Below the pieces are notes generated by a model that saw only the letters and a list, made by a program, of their open reading frames with translations, made no database searches and had not been told where the DNA came from. Positions 7,145-13,237 of a DNA stretch of 13,237 nt are shown piece by piece. This DNA comes from Candidatus Omnitrophota bacterium (GTDB taxonomy: Bacteria; Omnitrophota; Gorgyraeia; 2-01-FULL-45-10), in contig JAKLDX010000019.1 in the NCBI GenBank assembly GCA_022703295.1, positions 1 to 13,237 on the forward strand, written 5' to 3'. A program made the translations under genes and the position numbers. How positions within the stretch are numbered: position 1 is the stretch's first letter; the number at the start of each line of letters is the position of its first letter.

Positions 7145-8226
7145 TGGACCTGACCAATTTCCGAAAATATAAAATAGCGTATCTTGCGGTGATCCTTTTA
7201 GCCGCCGTTATTGTTGCTGTCAAGGTAGTGCCATTCTGCAACAAGGTATTTATAGATATAAGTCTTGAGCCGCCGGAAAATCTCAGAAAAACAGATTTTA
7301 ACTGGATAACCATAAACGAATGGTTTGCCACACAGATCCACTTTATAAAGGGGGATGCTGTCCTGGACCGTGTAAAATCTAAAATAGATAAAGATAGACT
7401 GAAAAAGATTATCTCAGTGAAACGCCTGGGCCTTTCAAATATAATGAGAATTTCCGTTTGTTCGTCGGAAGACCCTGAGGGGATGAGGGTCCTTATCGCG
7501 GATATAGCTGGTATTTATCTCAAGGAGCTGAATAATTCTACGGCGGAAGAGAAAAGGCCTTACGAGTCGCGAGTGCAGGATCTTAAGAAAAAATCCAACG
7601 AGACCTTACGCGAAGATATCGCTAGGCTAAAAGATAAGCTAGACAGAGTGAATGAACATTTAAGCCGTTACGAGATTGAACTGAAGAAGTTGCCGGCAAA
7701 CAGGCTTAAGGTAATGCAGGAGAGGCTTGGCGAAGTAGATAATGCCCTTATATCTGTCAATGCGGAGTTGGCTGATATGATGATAGTCTACACTGAAAAT
7801 TGGCCCCCAGCCGCCAGATTAAAGAGCCGAGCCGAAGCGCTAAGAGACGAAAAAGCCAAGATTGAGGCCGTATCGCCGGACGCGCAGAGGATTGAAGACA
7901 GAAGGGCTGATGTAACCGGCAGGGTCGATGCCGCTAAAAAATATTTACAGGAATTACAACTCAGCCTGAAAGATGCGGAGCAACGCCTTGTACAGGAGAA
8001 GATAACGACAGATGTAAAAAATCAGGATATTTTAAAAAAAGAGACGCCATATGGCAGAATAATAAACACTTCGGCACATACCTTCCGGAAGACTTTTTCC
8101 GCTTTGGTAATCAGGATAACAGTGGCAGTTGCCGTGGGCCTGGCGTTATGGTTTTTACTGGGGCTTATTCTCAGGAAGGCCTATTTGTTTAAGGCCCTGA
8201 AGGCCCGTATTTTTAAAAATAAGTAA
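7141..8226 (+). CDS. Two-span coiled-coil inner-membrane protein resembling Wzz/GumC polysaccharide co-polymerases
   Basis: This 361-residue protein has TM1 at about 12-30, a long periplasmic region, and TM2 at about 323-346 with a short basic cytoplasmic tail. The middle (about 140-290) is a charged, heptad-like coiled coil. The stretch MMIVYTENWPPAARLKSRAEAL resembles the region before the second helix of Wzz/GumC proteins, and a proline-containing segment (KKETPYGR) precedes TM2. This matches class-1 polysaccharide co-polymerases, which set O-antigen or exopolysaccharide chain length. There is no tyrosine-kinase domain, and no glycosyltransferase or flippase lies nearby, so the substrate is unknown and the family call rests on architecture. 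The start overlaps the receiver stop. ATG codons stand at 7141 and 7144, and the second has better spacing (6 nt) from AAGG. A general coiled-coil membrane protein is the alternative. Confidence 0.62.
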   Translation: MMDLTNFRKYKIAYLAVILLAAVIVAVKVVPFCNKVFIDISLEPPENLRKTDFNWITINEWFATQIHFIKGDAVLDRVKSKIDKDRLKKIISVKRLGLSNIMRISVCSSEDPEGMRVLIADIAGIYLKELNNSTAEEKRPYESRVQDLKKKSNETLREDIARLKDKLDRVNEHLSRYEIELKKLPANRLKVMQERLGEVDNALISVNAELADMMIVYTENWPPAARLKSRAEALRDEKAKIEAVSPDAQRIEDRRADVTGRVDAAKKYLQELQLSLKDAEQRLVQEKITTDVKNQDILKKETPYGRIINTSAHTFRKTFSALVIRITVAVAVGLALWFLLGLILRKAYLFKALKARIFKNK

Positions 8227-8245
8227 TTCTCATTAATCCCTTCCG

Positions 8246-10672
8246 ATGAAAAACAGAATTTTTTACACCTCCGCGACATTGCTCATCATGGCCCTTGGCG
8301 CCATCGGTTATATGAACGCCATAACGCTGCCTTCGAAAATAAGGATGTCGGTCATCGATGAAATAGAAAATGCCACGGGCAAAAAGATCCTTATCCAATC
8401 AATAAGTTTTGACGTCTTAAAGGGGTTCGTGCTTGAAAGGCCGGTCTTGTATGATAAGGCCGGTGTTATCATAAGGGCGGAAGAAGTAAGCTGCGGCATC
8501 CTGGTCCTGCCTATCCTGAATAACAGGATAATAATCCCTTCAATAAATATAGAATCTCCCCGGCTTTTACTGGAAAGAAGGACGGACAATTCTTTCAACA
8601 TATCAGAGCTTATGCCCAAGGCTCGCTCGCCCAAGGGCGATTTTTCGGTATCCCTCCATAGGATAACCATGAAAAACGCCGAAATTGATTTTGTGGATAA
8701 GGCCTTCCCTGTTCCCGCGGTGAAAAAAATAAATAATGCCGATATAAATATACGCCTCTCCATCCCGGTCAGGGTCAGGTTTGACATAGAATGCGAGATC
8801 CCCGCATCGTCAAAAATCGAAGCCACCTTACGAGGTGAGTACGTGATACCGACGGAAGAATTTTCCGCACGCATAGAGGCCAGAAATTTTTCCCCTAAAG
8901 ACTTCAGCGAATATTACAGCCAGTCCGGCATAGTTATCCAGAAGGGCACGATGGATGCCGGCCTCGATATACGCGTAAAAAAAGAAGTGATCACGGCCGA
9001 CATAAAAGCAACGTCCAACGAATTGTTCGCTTCATTCGAAAAGATAAACGCGAAGATGAATTCCGGCATAAGCGTGCACGCGCAGTATGACGCCATAAAT
9101 AAAAAACTTGAATATGCAGGTACGGCGGATATCCGGGCTATGGATATCCGGGGAATAGATGTCGTGGAGAAACTGGATAACATAAAGGCGAAGGTGGAAT
9201 TTAGCGATTCGCGGTTATCATCAAAAGACATATCCATAACAGCCTTCGGCATACCGTGGCATGCGAGAATAAATATGGTCAATTTTAAAAGGCCGGTCTT
9301 TGACCTGTATGCCGATTCGGAGATCCATCTTAGCGCCCTCCAGAAGATCCTCGAGGATAAATTTAACATAAAACTGGCTACGAATATAGCCGGCAAGAGC
9401 CATCTGGAACTTTCGCTTCAGACAGAGCCGGGTGAGCAAGCCAGGCTGAACGGCTACATCCGCACAAGCGATGCCACCATAGGCCTGGGTACCGCGAAAT
9501 TTCCGCTCGAACATGTCAAAGGAGAAGCTCAGTTCACGTCTAACAGTATTAAATGGGCGGATGTCGGCCTGACGTATCGCTCGACGGCGTACAGGACTTC
9601 GGGAGAGTTGACTAATTTCGCGTCACCCGGCGTGCAGCTTGAGGTAAAATCGAAAAATCTCTCCTGCAAGTCGATCTTTGCCGTGAACAATAAAATCATA
9701 ACGCTCACGCACCTCAAGGGCAAATATCTGAATTCGCTGTTTTCGGTTTCGGGAAAATTGGACCTGGAAGACCCGGATACGATAGAGGCCGATATAAACG
9801 GCACACTCGGATTGGAAATGACAGATATGAAAAGCATAACGAAACCATCTCCCGAAACGGAAAAGATGAAACTATCGGGAAGGCTTAATGCCGAGTTTAC
9901 CCTGAACGGAGACGTGAATAATATCAAGGCATGCGAGATAGAGGCGCGAGTGAAGAGCGATTTAATTTCCGTATACGGCCTGGAATTGGGCAATATCGCT
10001 TTTAATTATATTCAGCAGGAGGGAAGCGGGTATATCAAATCTCTTCAGTCCTTGTTTTATGGAGGCCTCCTGTCCGCCGAAGGAGATATAAATTGGTATT
10101 CGAAGGACCTGCCTTATTCTTTTAATATAAACACTAAGGGCGTTAAGCTCGAAAAGCTTAAACAGGCTTTCGATTTCAAAGATAAGGATGTCTCCGGGGA
10201 TATAAAGATATATGCGAACGTAAACTCTTTTCTCGAGGACTTTTCCAGGATCAGCGCAATAGGTAAAATATCCATAGCCAAAGGGAGATTATGGCAGCTC
10301 AATCTGTTCCAGGGGTTGGGGGTGCTCATATTTACCAGCGATTTTAACGATATCGTATTCGACGAAGGGTCGTGCGATTTTAAGATCAATGACAAGGTTT
10401 TCTCTACCAGCGACCTGGCCCTGAATAGTGACCTTCTTAAACTATACGGCTCACTTAACATAGGATTTGATAAATCGGTATCCGGATCGCTTAAGTCGGA
10501 GCTGGGAGACGAAGCGATGTCCCCGGGGTTCAAGAAGAATATAGCTTCAGCAATAGGAAAATATACCTTCATAGAGCTGTCGGGGACTGTTACGGACCCC
10601 AAATATAAGATAAGGCCGAGCTTTTCCGATATAGTATCGGACATGACCAGTAAATTTATTCAGCAACAATAA
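8246..10672 (+). CDS. AsmA-like / DUF748-type envelope protein
   Basis: This 808-residue protein has an N-terminal membrane anchor (about 5-24) and then an almost entirely beta-strand-rich body. The start resembles AsmA/DUF748 proteins: an IENATGKKILIQSISFDVLKG-like segment (about 40-60), then repeated short strands with IESPRLLLERR. The C-terminal third has AsmA-like features: LFYGGLLSAEGDINW, GKISIAKGRLWQLNLFQGLG, and the ending FIELSGTVTDPKYKIRPS. Family members (AsmA, TamB, YhdP relatives) stay anchored in the inner membrane and reach across the periplasm, where some help move phospholipid to the outer membrane. It lies 19 bp after the Wzz-like gene with no terminator between, so it is probably co-transcribed. 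No clear Shine-Dalgarno site precedes the ATG at 8246; that start was chosen because it precedes the anchor. The family is fairly secure, the exact role is not. Confidence 0.8.
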   Translation: MKNRIFYTSATLLIMALGAIGYMNAITLPSKIRMSVIDEIENATGKKILIQSISFDVLKGFVLERPVLYDKAGVIIRAEEVSCGILVLPILNNRIIIPSINIESPRLLLERRTDNSFNISELMPKARSPKGDFSVSLHRITMKNAEIDFVDKAFPVPAVKKINNADINIRLSIPVRVRFDIECEIPASSKIEATLRGEYVIPTEEFSARIEARNFSPKDFSEYYSQSGIVIQKGTMDAGLDIRVKKEVITADIKATSNELFASFEKINAKMNSGISVHAQYDAINKKLEYAGTADIRAMDIRGIDVVEKLDNIKAKVEFSDSRLSSKDISITAFGIPWHARINMVNFKRPVFDLYADSEIHLSALQKILEDKFNIKLATNIAGKSHLELSLQTEPGEQARLNGYIRTSDATIGLGTAKFPLEHVKGEAQFTSNSIKWADVGLTYRSTAYRTSGELTNFASPGVQLEVKSKNLSCKSIFAVNNKIITLTHLKGKYLNSLFSVSGKLDLEDPDTIEADINGTLGLEMTDMKSITKPSPETEKMKLSGRLNAEFTLNGDVNNIKACEIEARVKSDLISVYGLELGNIAFNYIQQEGSGYIKSLQSLFYGGLLSAEGDINWYSKDLPYSFNINTKGVKLEKLKQAFDFKDKDVSGDIKIYANVNSFLEDFSRISAIGKISIAKGRLWQLNLFQGLGVLIFTSDFNDIVFDEGSCDFKINDKVFSTSDLALNSDLLKLYGSLNIGFDKSVSGSLKSELGDEAMSPGFKKNIASAIGKYTFIELSGTVTDPKYKIRPSFSDIVSDMTSKFIQQQ

Positions 10673-10699
10673 TGTATAGGCATAAAAGAGTTTAACTGA

Positions 10700-10728
10700 T
10701 TGACAAAAATTTTTTAGTATTGTAACCT
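10700..10728 (+). promoter_or_regulatory. Sigma-70 type promoter of the SPFH gene
   Basis: TTGACA at 10700-10705 is followed after 17 bp by TAACCT at 10723-10728. The predicted start, near 10735, gives a leader of only about 16 nt before the ATG at 10751. The 60-bp gap after the AsmA-like gene shows no terminator hairpin, so read-through from upstream remains possible. Confidence 0.65.
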
Positions 10729-10737
10729 GTTTATGAA

Positions 10738-10746
10738 AAGGAGGTG
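10738..10746 (+). promoter_or_regulatory. Strong Shine-Dalgarno site deciding the SPFH start
   Basis: AAGGAGGTG matches the anti-Shine-Dalgarno sequence nearly perfectly and sits 4 nt before the ATG at 10751. It overlaps the region just after an earlier in-frame ATG at 10733, which has no such site and lies at or before the predicted transcription start. This favours 10751. Confidence 0.8.
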
Positions 10747-10750
10747 CCGT

Positions 10751-11635
10751 ATGACTTTGAAATTAATTATCAATATTCTGGTATTGGCCGCGATCGCCAT
10801 ATTCTTCTTCGGCATAAGGATCGTAAGGCCGACCCACAGGGGCCTTATCGAGAGGCTCGGCAAGTACCATAGGTTCGCGGAGTCCGGTTTTCACTGGATA
10901 ATTCCTGTCATCGAAAGGATGTTCCAGGTAAACGTGACCGAGCAGATGGTCGATGCCGAACCGCAGGAGATAATAACGAACGACAATCTTAACGCGATGG
11001 TCGATGCCCAGGTGTATTTTAAGGTAAGGTCTGATGAGGACAATGTAAAGAAGTCGCAGTATAGTGTTAATAACTACCTCTACCAGATAGTGAATCTCGC
11101 GAGGACGACACTGCGCAATATAATAGGCACCCTTACCCTGAAATCCGCCAATAGCGAAAGGGGCAAGATAAACGATGAACTCCATAATACGCTCATGTCC
11201 GAGACGTCGAACTGGGGGCTTGAGATAGTCAGGACGGAACTGAAGCAAATAGACCCGCCGAAGGACGTACAGGAGACGATGAACAAGGTCGTGAAGGCGG
11301 AGAACGAGAAAGTGGCGGCTGTGGATTTCGCTACGGCGGTAGAGACGGTTGCCGACGGAGAGAGGCGCGCGCAGATAAAGCGGGCCGAAGGATCGAGGCA
11401 GGCGAAGATACTCCAGGCGCAGGGCGAGGCGGAATACATCAAGCTTGTGAACGAATCAGCCGAAAAATATTTTATCGGGAATGCCCAGGTCCTGAAAAGG
11501 CTGGAGACGCTCGAGAAGTCCCTCGCTAATAATATGAAAATAATAGTCCCGTCTGACGCCGATCTTGTTAACGTCGTGGGGGATATGGCGGGCATTCTGC
11601 CGTTAAAGAAAGATGATAAAGAAAAAAAGGCTTAA
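10751..11635 (+). CDS. SPFH/band-7 (stomatin/QmcA-like) membrane protein
   Basis: This 294-residue protein starts with a single N-terminal membrane span (about 5-22), followed at once by the band-7 opening IVRPTHRGLIERLGKYHR and GFHWIIPVIERMFQVNVTEQ. The rest of the SPFH domain includes the DAQVYFKV strand, LRNIIGTLTL, and WGLEIVRTELKQIDPPKDVQ. A charged Ala/Glu/Arg-rich helix follows (AAVDFATAVETVADGERRAQ and on to RQAKILQAQGEAEY), which in the family forms the coiled coil of ring- or cage-like oligomers. Stomatin/QmcA-type proteins organise membrane microdomains or guard membrane proteases. No NfeD-type partner gene is adjacent, although one is common next to bacterial stomatins. A promoter (10700-10728) and strong ribosome site support the start. 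The family is certain, but the exact subgroup cannot be fixed from sequence reading alone. Confidence 0.92.
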   Translation: MTLKLIINILVLAAIAIFFFGIRIVRPTHRGLIERLGKYHRFAESGFHWIIPVIERMFQVNVTEQMVDAEPQEIITNDNLNAMVDAQVYFKVRSDEDNVKKSQYSVNNYLYQIVNLARTTLRNIIGTLTLKSANSERGKINDELHNTLMSETSNWGLEIVRTELKQIDPPKDVQETMNKVVKAENEKVAAVDFATAVETVADGERRAQIKRAEGSRQAKILQAQGEAEYIKLVNESAEKYFIGNAQVLKRLETLEKSLANNMKIIVPSDADLVNVVGDMAGILPLKKDDKEKKA

Positions 11636-11645
11636 AACCGGTCAT

Positions 11646-12845
11646 ATGAAGAAAATGTATTTTTCGATGATCTTTTTATCGATTTGTATTTTTTCTGCCC
11701 TTGCATACGCGCAGACAATTAAGATACTTACCGGAGGCAGCCTCTCTGCCGGCGACAGGGCAAAGATGGACTCAATAAGACCTAAATTTTCTTTTGACGA
11801 GAAAGCACCGCCACCCGAACCGGATTACTGGTCGCCGGATGCATGGGCCGCATTCCCGGACAGACAGGACGCTTCTGACATAGCCCCTCCGAATACTAAA
11901 TATACAGCTACCCAGGTAAACGCGCCTGTCGACGTATTTTTCATACACCCTACATCAGACACCTCCGCCGAATGCTGGAACATCCCTATCAATGATAAAG
12001 AAGCTGCCGATGGCGTAGCAAGTTCGCTCGCGTATTGCGCGAGCGCTTTCAATGCCGCCGCCAAGATCTATGCTCCGAGGTACAGGCAGGCCTCACTTTA
12101 TTCATTTTTCGATGATAAGACGGATTCAGGCATAAAGGCCGCTGAACTTGCCTATTCGGATGTTGAGTGCGCCTTTCTGCATTATATGAAATTTTATAAT
12201 CATGGCCGCCCCTTTATAATTGCCGGCCACAGCCAAGGTAGCGGCCACGGCCTGCGGTTATTACAGGAAAAGATAATCGGCGCTCCTTTGGCCAGGCGGC
12301 TTGTGGCGGCTTACCTCATCGGCGGCCCCGTGCTGAGAGATATGAAGGGCGTAAGGGTGTCCAGGTCTGCTACCGATACAGGCGTAATAATAGGCTGGAA
12401 TACATACACCCGAGACAGCGATCCGGATTTTTTTGCCAACAGCTGTGTTACATGGTATGCGGGTTCTTACCAGAGGGTAAATAATAGGCGTATTCTTCAG
12501 ATCAATCCTTTATCCTGGCGTCTCGGCGGCATGCAGGTACCGGCTGCAAGGAACCCCGGCTCTCTGCCGCTTACAAAAGATCTTGAGACATCGGACAGCC
12601 TTGCGCCGCTTGTGCCGAAAGTATGCGGCGCCGACGCCTCCGGGAAAGTCCTCATAATAAACAAGCCCACGGCCCCCGGATTTGAATGTGAAATAGAGAT
12701 ACCCGGCATAACATTGTTCAATACCGCGTCGGGGGACTACCATTGCCTGGACTATACATTGTTCTATGAAAGCATAAGAAAGAATGCCCTCGACCGGGTG
12801 CACGCCTTTCTGGCAAGAGGTAAAAATAACAACGACAAAAAATAA
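11646..12845 (+). CDS. Secreted DUF3089-type alpha/beta hydrolase
   Basis: From the ATG at 11646 this 399-residue protein opens with a signal peptide, MKKMYFSMIFLSICIFSALA with a likely cut after AYA. The mature part shows the marks of the DUF3089 family: PVDVFFIHPTS near 94-104, YAPRYRQ near 142-148, and the nucleophile elbow FIIAGHSQGS with Ser196. Near the end GDYHCLDYTLFYESIRKNALDR holds a His (about 366) that probably completes the catalytic site. Such proteins have an alpha/beta-hydrolase fold; the substrate is unknown. It follows the SPFH gene by 10 bp and is probably in the same transcript. An upstream in-frame ATG at 11613 inside the SPFH gene would add 11 mostly basic residues; 11646 is preferred because the leader is then standard in length, though its ribosome site is weak. 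The fold and family are well supported; the function is open. Confidence 0.85.
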   Translation: MKKMYFSMIFLSICIFSALAYAQTIKILTGGSLSAGDRAKMDSIRPKFSFDEKAPPPEPDYWSPDAWAAFPDRQDASDIAPPNTKYTATQVNAPVDVFFIHPTSDTSAECWNIPINDKEAADGVASSLAYCASAFNAAAKIYAPRYRQASLYSFFDDKTDSGIKAAELAYSDVECAFLHYMKFYNHGRPFIIAGHSQGSGHGLRLLQEKIIGAPLARRLVAAYLIGGPVLRDMKGVRVSRSATDTGVIIGWNTYTRDSDPDFFANSCVTWYAGSYQRVNNRRILQINPLSWRLGGMQVPAARNPGSLPLTKDLETSDSLAPLVPKVCGADASGKVLIINKPTAPGFECEIEIPGITLFNTASGDYHCLDYTLFYESIRKNALDRVHAFLARGKNNNDKK

Positions 12846-12921
12846 GCTTGCAAAATTGAATATTGGGAAATTCTGGAAAATAACGTTTTTGTTAGCTTCG
12901 GTAATTTTATCGGGAGAGTTT

Positions 12922-13237
12922 ATGAATAACGCAAACTCTGCAGGAAAGGACATGATACCGGTATTCAATGCCGAAACAAAAGAAGTCGAGCAGGTAGAAA
13001 AAATATACAAAACAGACGCGCAGTGGAAAAAGCTGCTTACGCCGGAACAATACCGGGTGACTCGCCTCAAAGGCACAGAGCTTCCGTTTAGCGGCAAATG
13101 CGATATAGGACAGCCGGGCGGCATATATAAATGTGTTTGTTGCGGGACTGACCTGTTTCGCGTTGACGAAAAATTCGAATCCGGGACAGGATGGCCGAGT
13201 TTCTGGAGCCCCTTGTCCGAATTGAACATAAAGGAAG
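12922..13237 (+). CDS. msrB: Peptide-methionine (R)-S-oxide reductase MsrB, 3' end cut by window edge
   Basis: The visible 105 residues include KIYKTDAQWKKLLTPEQYRV, then TRLKGTELPFSGK, GIYKCVCCGTDLF and FESGTGWPSFWSPL, all typical of MsrB. The CVCCG pair is the first half of the zinc-binding cysteines. The second CxxC and the catalytic Cys fall beyond the window. MsrB reduces the R-form of methionine sulfoxide in proteins. The ATG at 12922 has GGGAGAG just upstream. However, the same frame stays open upstream and reads as a hydrophobic segment after basic residues (GKFWKITFLLASVILSGEF). A TTG at 12856 would give the protein a signal peptide or membrane anchor. It starts 76 bp after the hydrolase stop, with no terminator seen. 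Confidence 0.93.
   Translation, partial: MNNANSAGKDMIPVFNAETKEVEQVEKIYKTDAQWKKLLTPEQYRVTRLKGTELPFSGKCDIGQPGGIYKCVCCGTDLFRVDEKFESGTGWPSFWSPLSELNIKE

Noticed and set aside
10673..10732. Terminator between the AsmA-like and SPFH genes
   Set aside because: The T-run at 10710-10715 is the spacer of the promoter and has no stem before it.
12510..13229. Open 239-codon minus-strand frame across the hydrolase end and msrB
   Set aside because: It runs antisense to two genes with clear motifs. Its Phe/Ser/Cys-rich translation matches nothing and looks like complement of coding DNA.
1..13237. CRISPR array, insertion sequence, tRNA, rRNA or riboswitch
   Set aside because: No regularly spaced repeats, transposase-like product, terminal inverted repeats, cloverleaf or ribosomal sequence was recognised, and genes fill nearly all of the window.

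Overview
The window looks like chromosomal DNA of an uncultivated diderm (Gram-negative-type) bacterium. A TolC-family outer-membrane channel, a MacA/MacB-type exporter, an AsmA-like envelope protein and several signal-peptide or one-span membrane proteins all imply two membranes. GC content looks moderate by eye, ATA is used very often for isoleucine and AGG for arginine, Shine-Dalgarno sites are common, and three promoters fit the sigma-70 consensus. This gene style resembles Candidatus Omnitrophota (PVC group) or similar lineages, but that placement is an impression from memory and is not proven here.

Layout. (1) 2-2077, plus strand: the 3' part of a large PEP/pyruvate-binding (PPDK N-terminal, ATP-grasp) protein whose start lies left of the window. 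It ends stop-to-stop against the next operon with only 9 bp between. (2) 6532-2087, minus strand: a tight four-gene operon running AbrB-like regulator, TolC-like outer-membrane factor, MacA-like membrane-fusion protein, MacB-like ABC transporter. It is driven by a near-consensus promoter at 6609-6637. (3) 6533-6758: a 226-bp divergent control region with two back-to-back TTGACA promoters and a short direct repeat beside one start site. (4) 6759-10672, plus strand: a CheY-like receiver gene broken by a frameshift, a two-span coiled-coil protein resembling Wzz-type polysaccharide co-polymerases, and an 808-residue AsmA-like protein. (5) 10700-12845: a promoter, an SPFH/band-7 (stomatin-like) membrane protein, and a secreted DUF3089-type alpha/beta hydrolase. 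(6) 12922 to the right edge: the N-terminal part of a peptide-methionine (R)-S-oxide reductase (MsrB), cut by the window end.

How they may work together. The minus-strand operon encodes all three layers of a tripartite efflux or secretion pump (inner-membrane ATPase/permease, periplasmic adaptor, outer-membrane duct) together with its probable transcription regulator. The divergent plus-strand operon looks concerned with envelope assembly (chain-length-type co-polymerase and AsmA-like lipid or envelope factor), with a receiver domain as its first gene. The shared control region raises the possibility that one regulator co-ordinates both. The last three genes are envelope-associated housekeeping functions (membrane microdomain, secreted hydrolase, methionine-sulfoxide repair).

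No rRNA, tRNA, CRISPR array, insertion sequence or convincing intrinsic terminator was seen. No gene-free stretch exceeds 300 bases.
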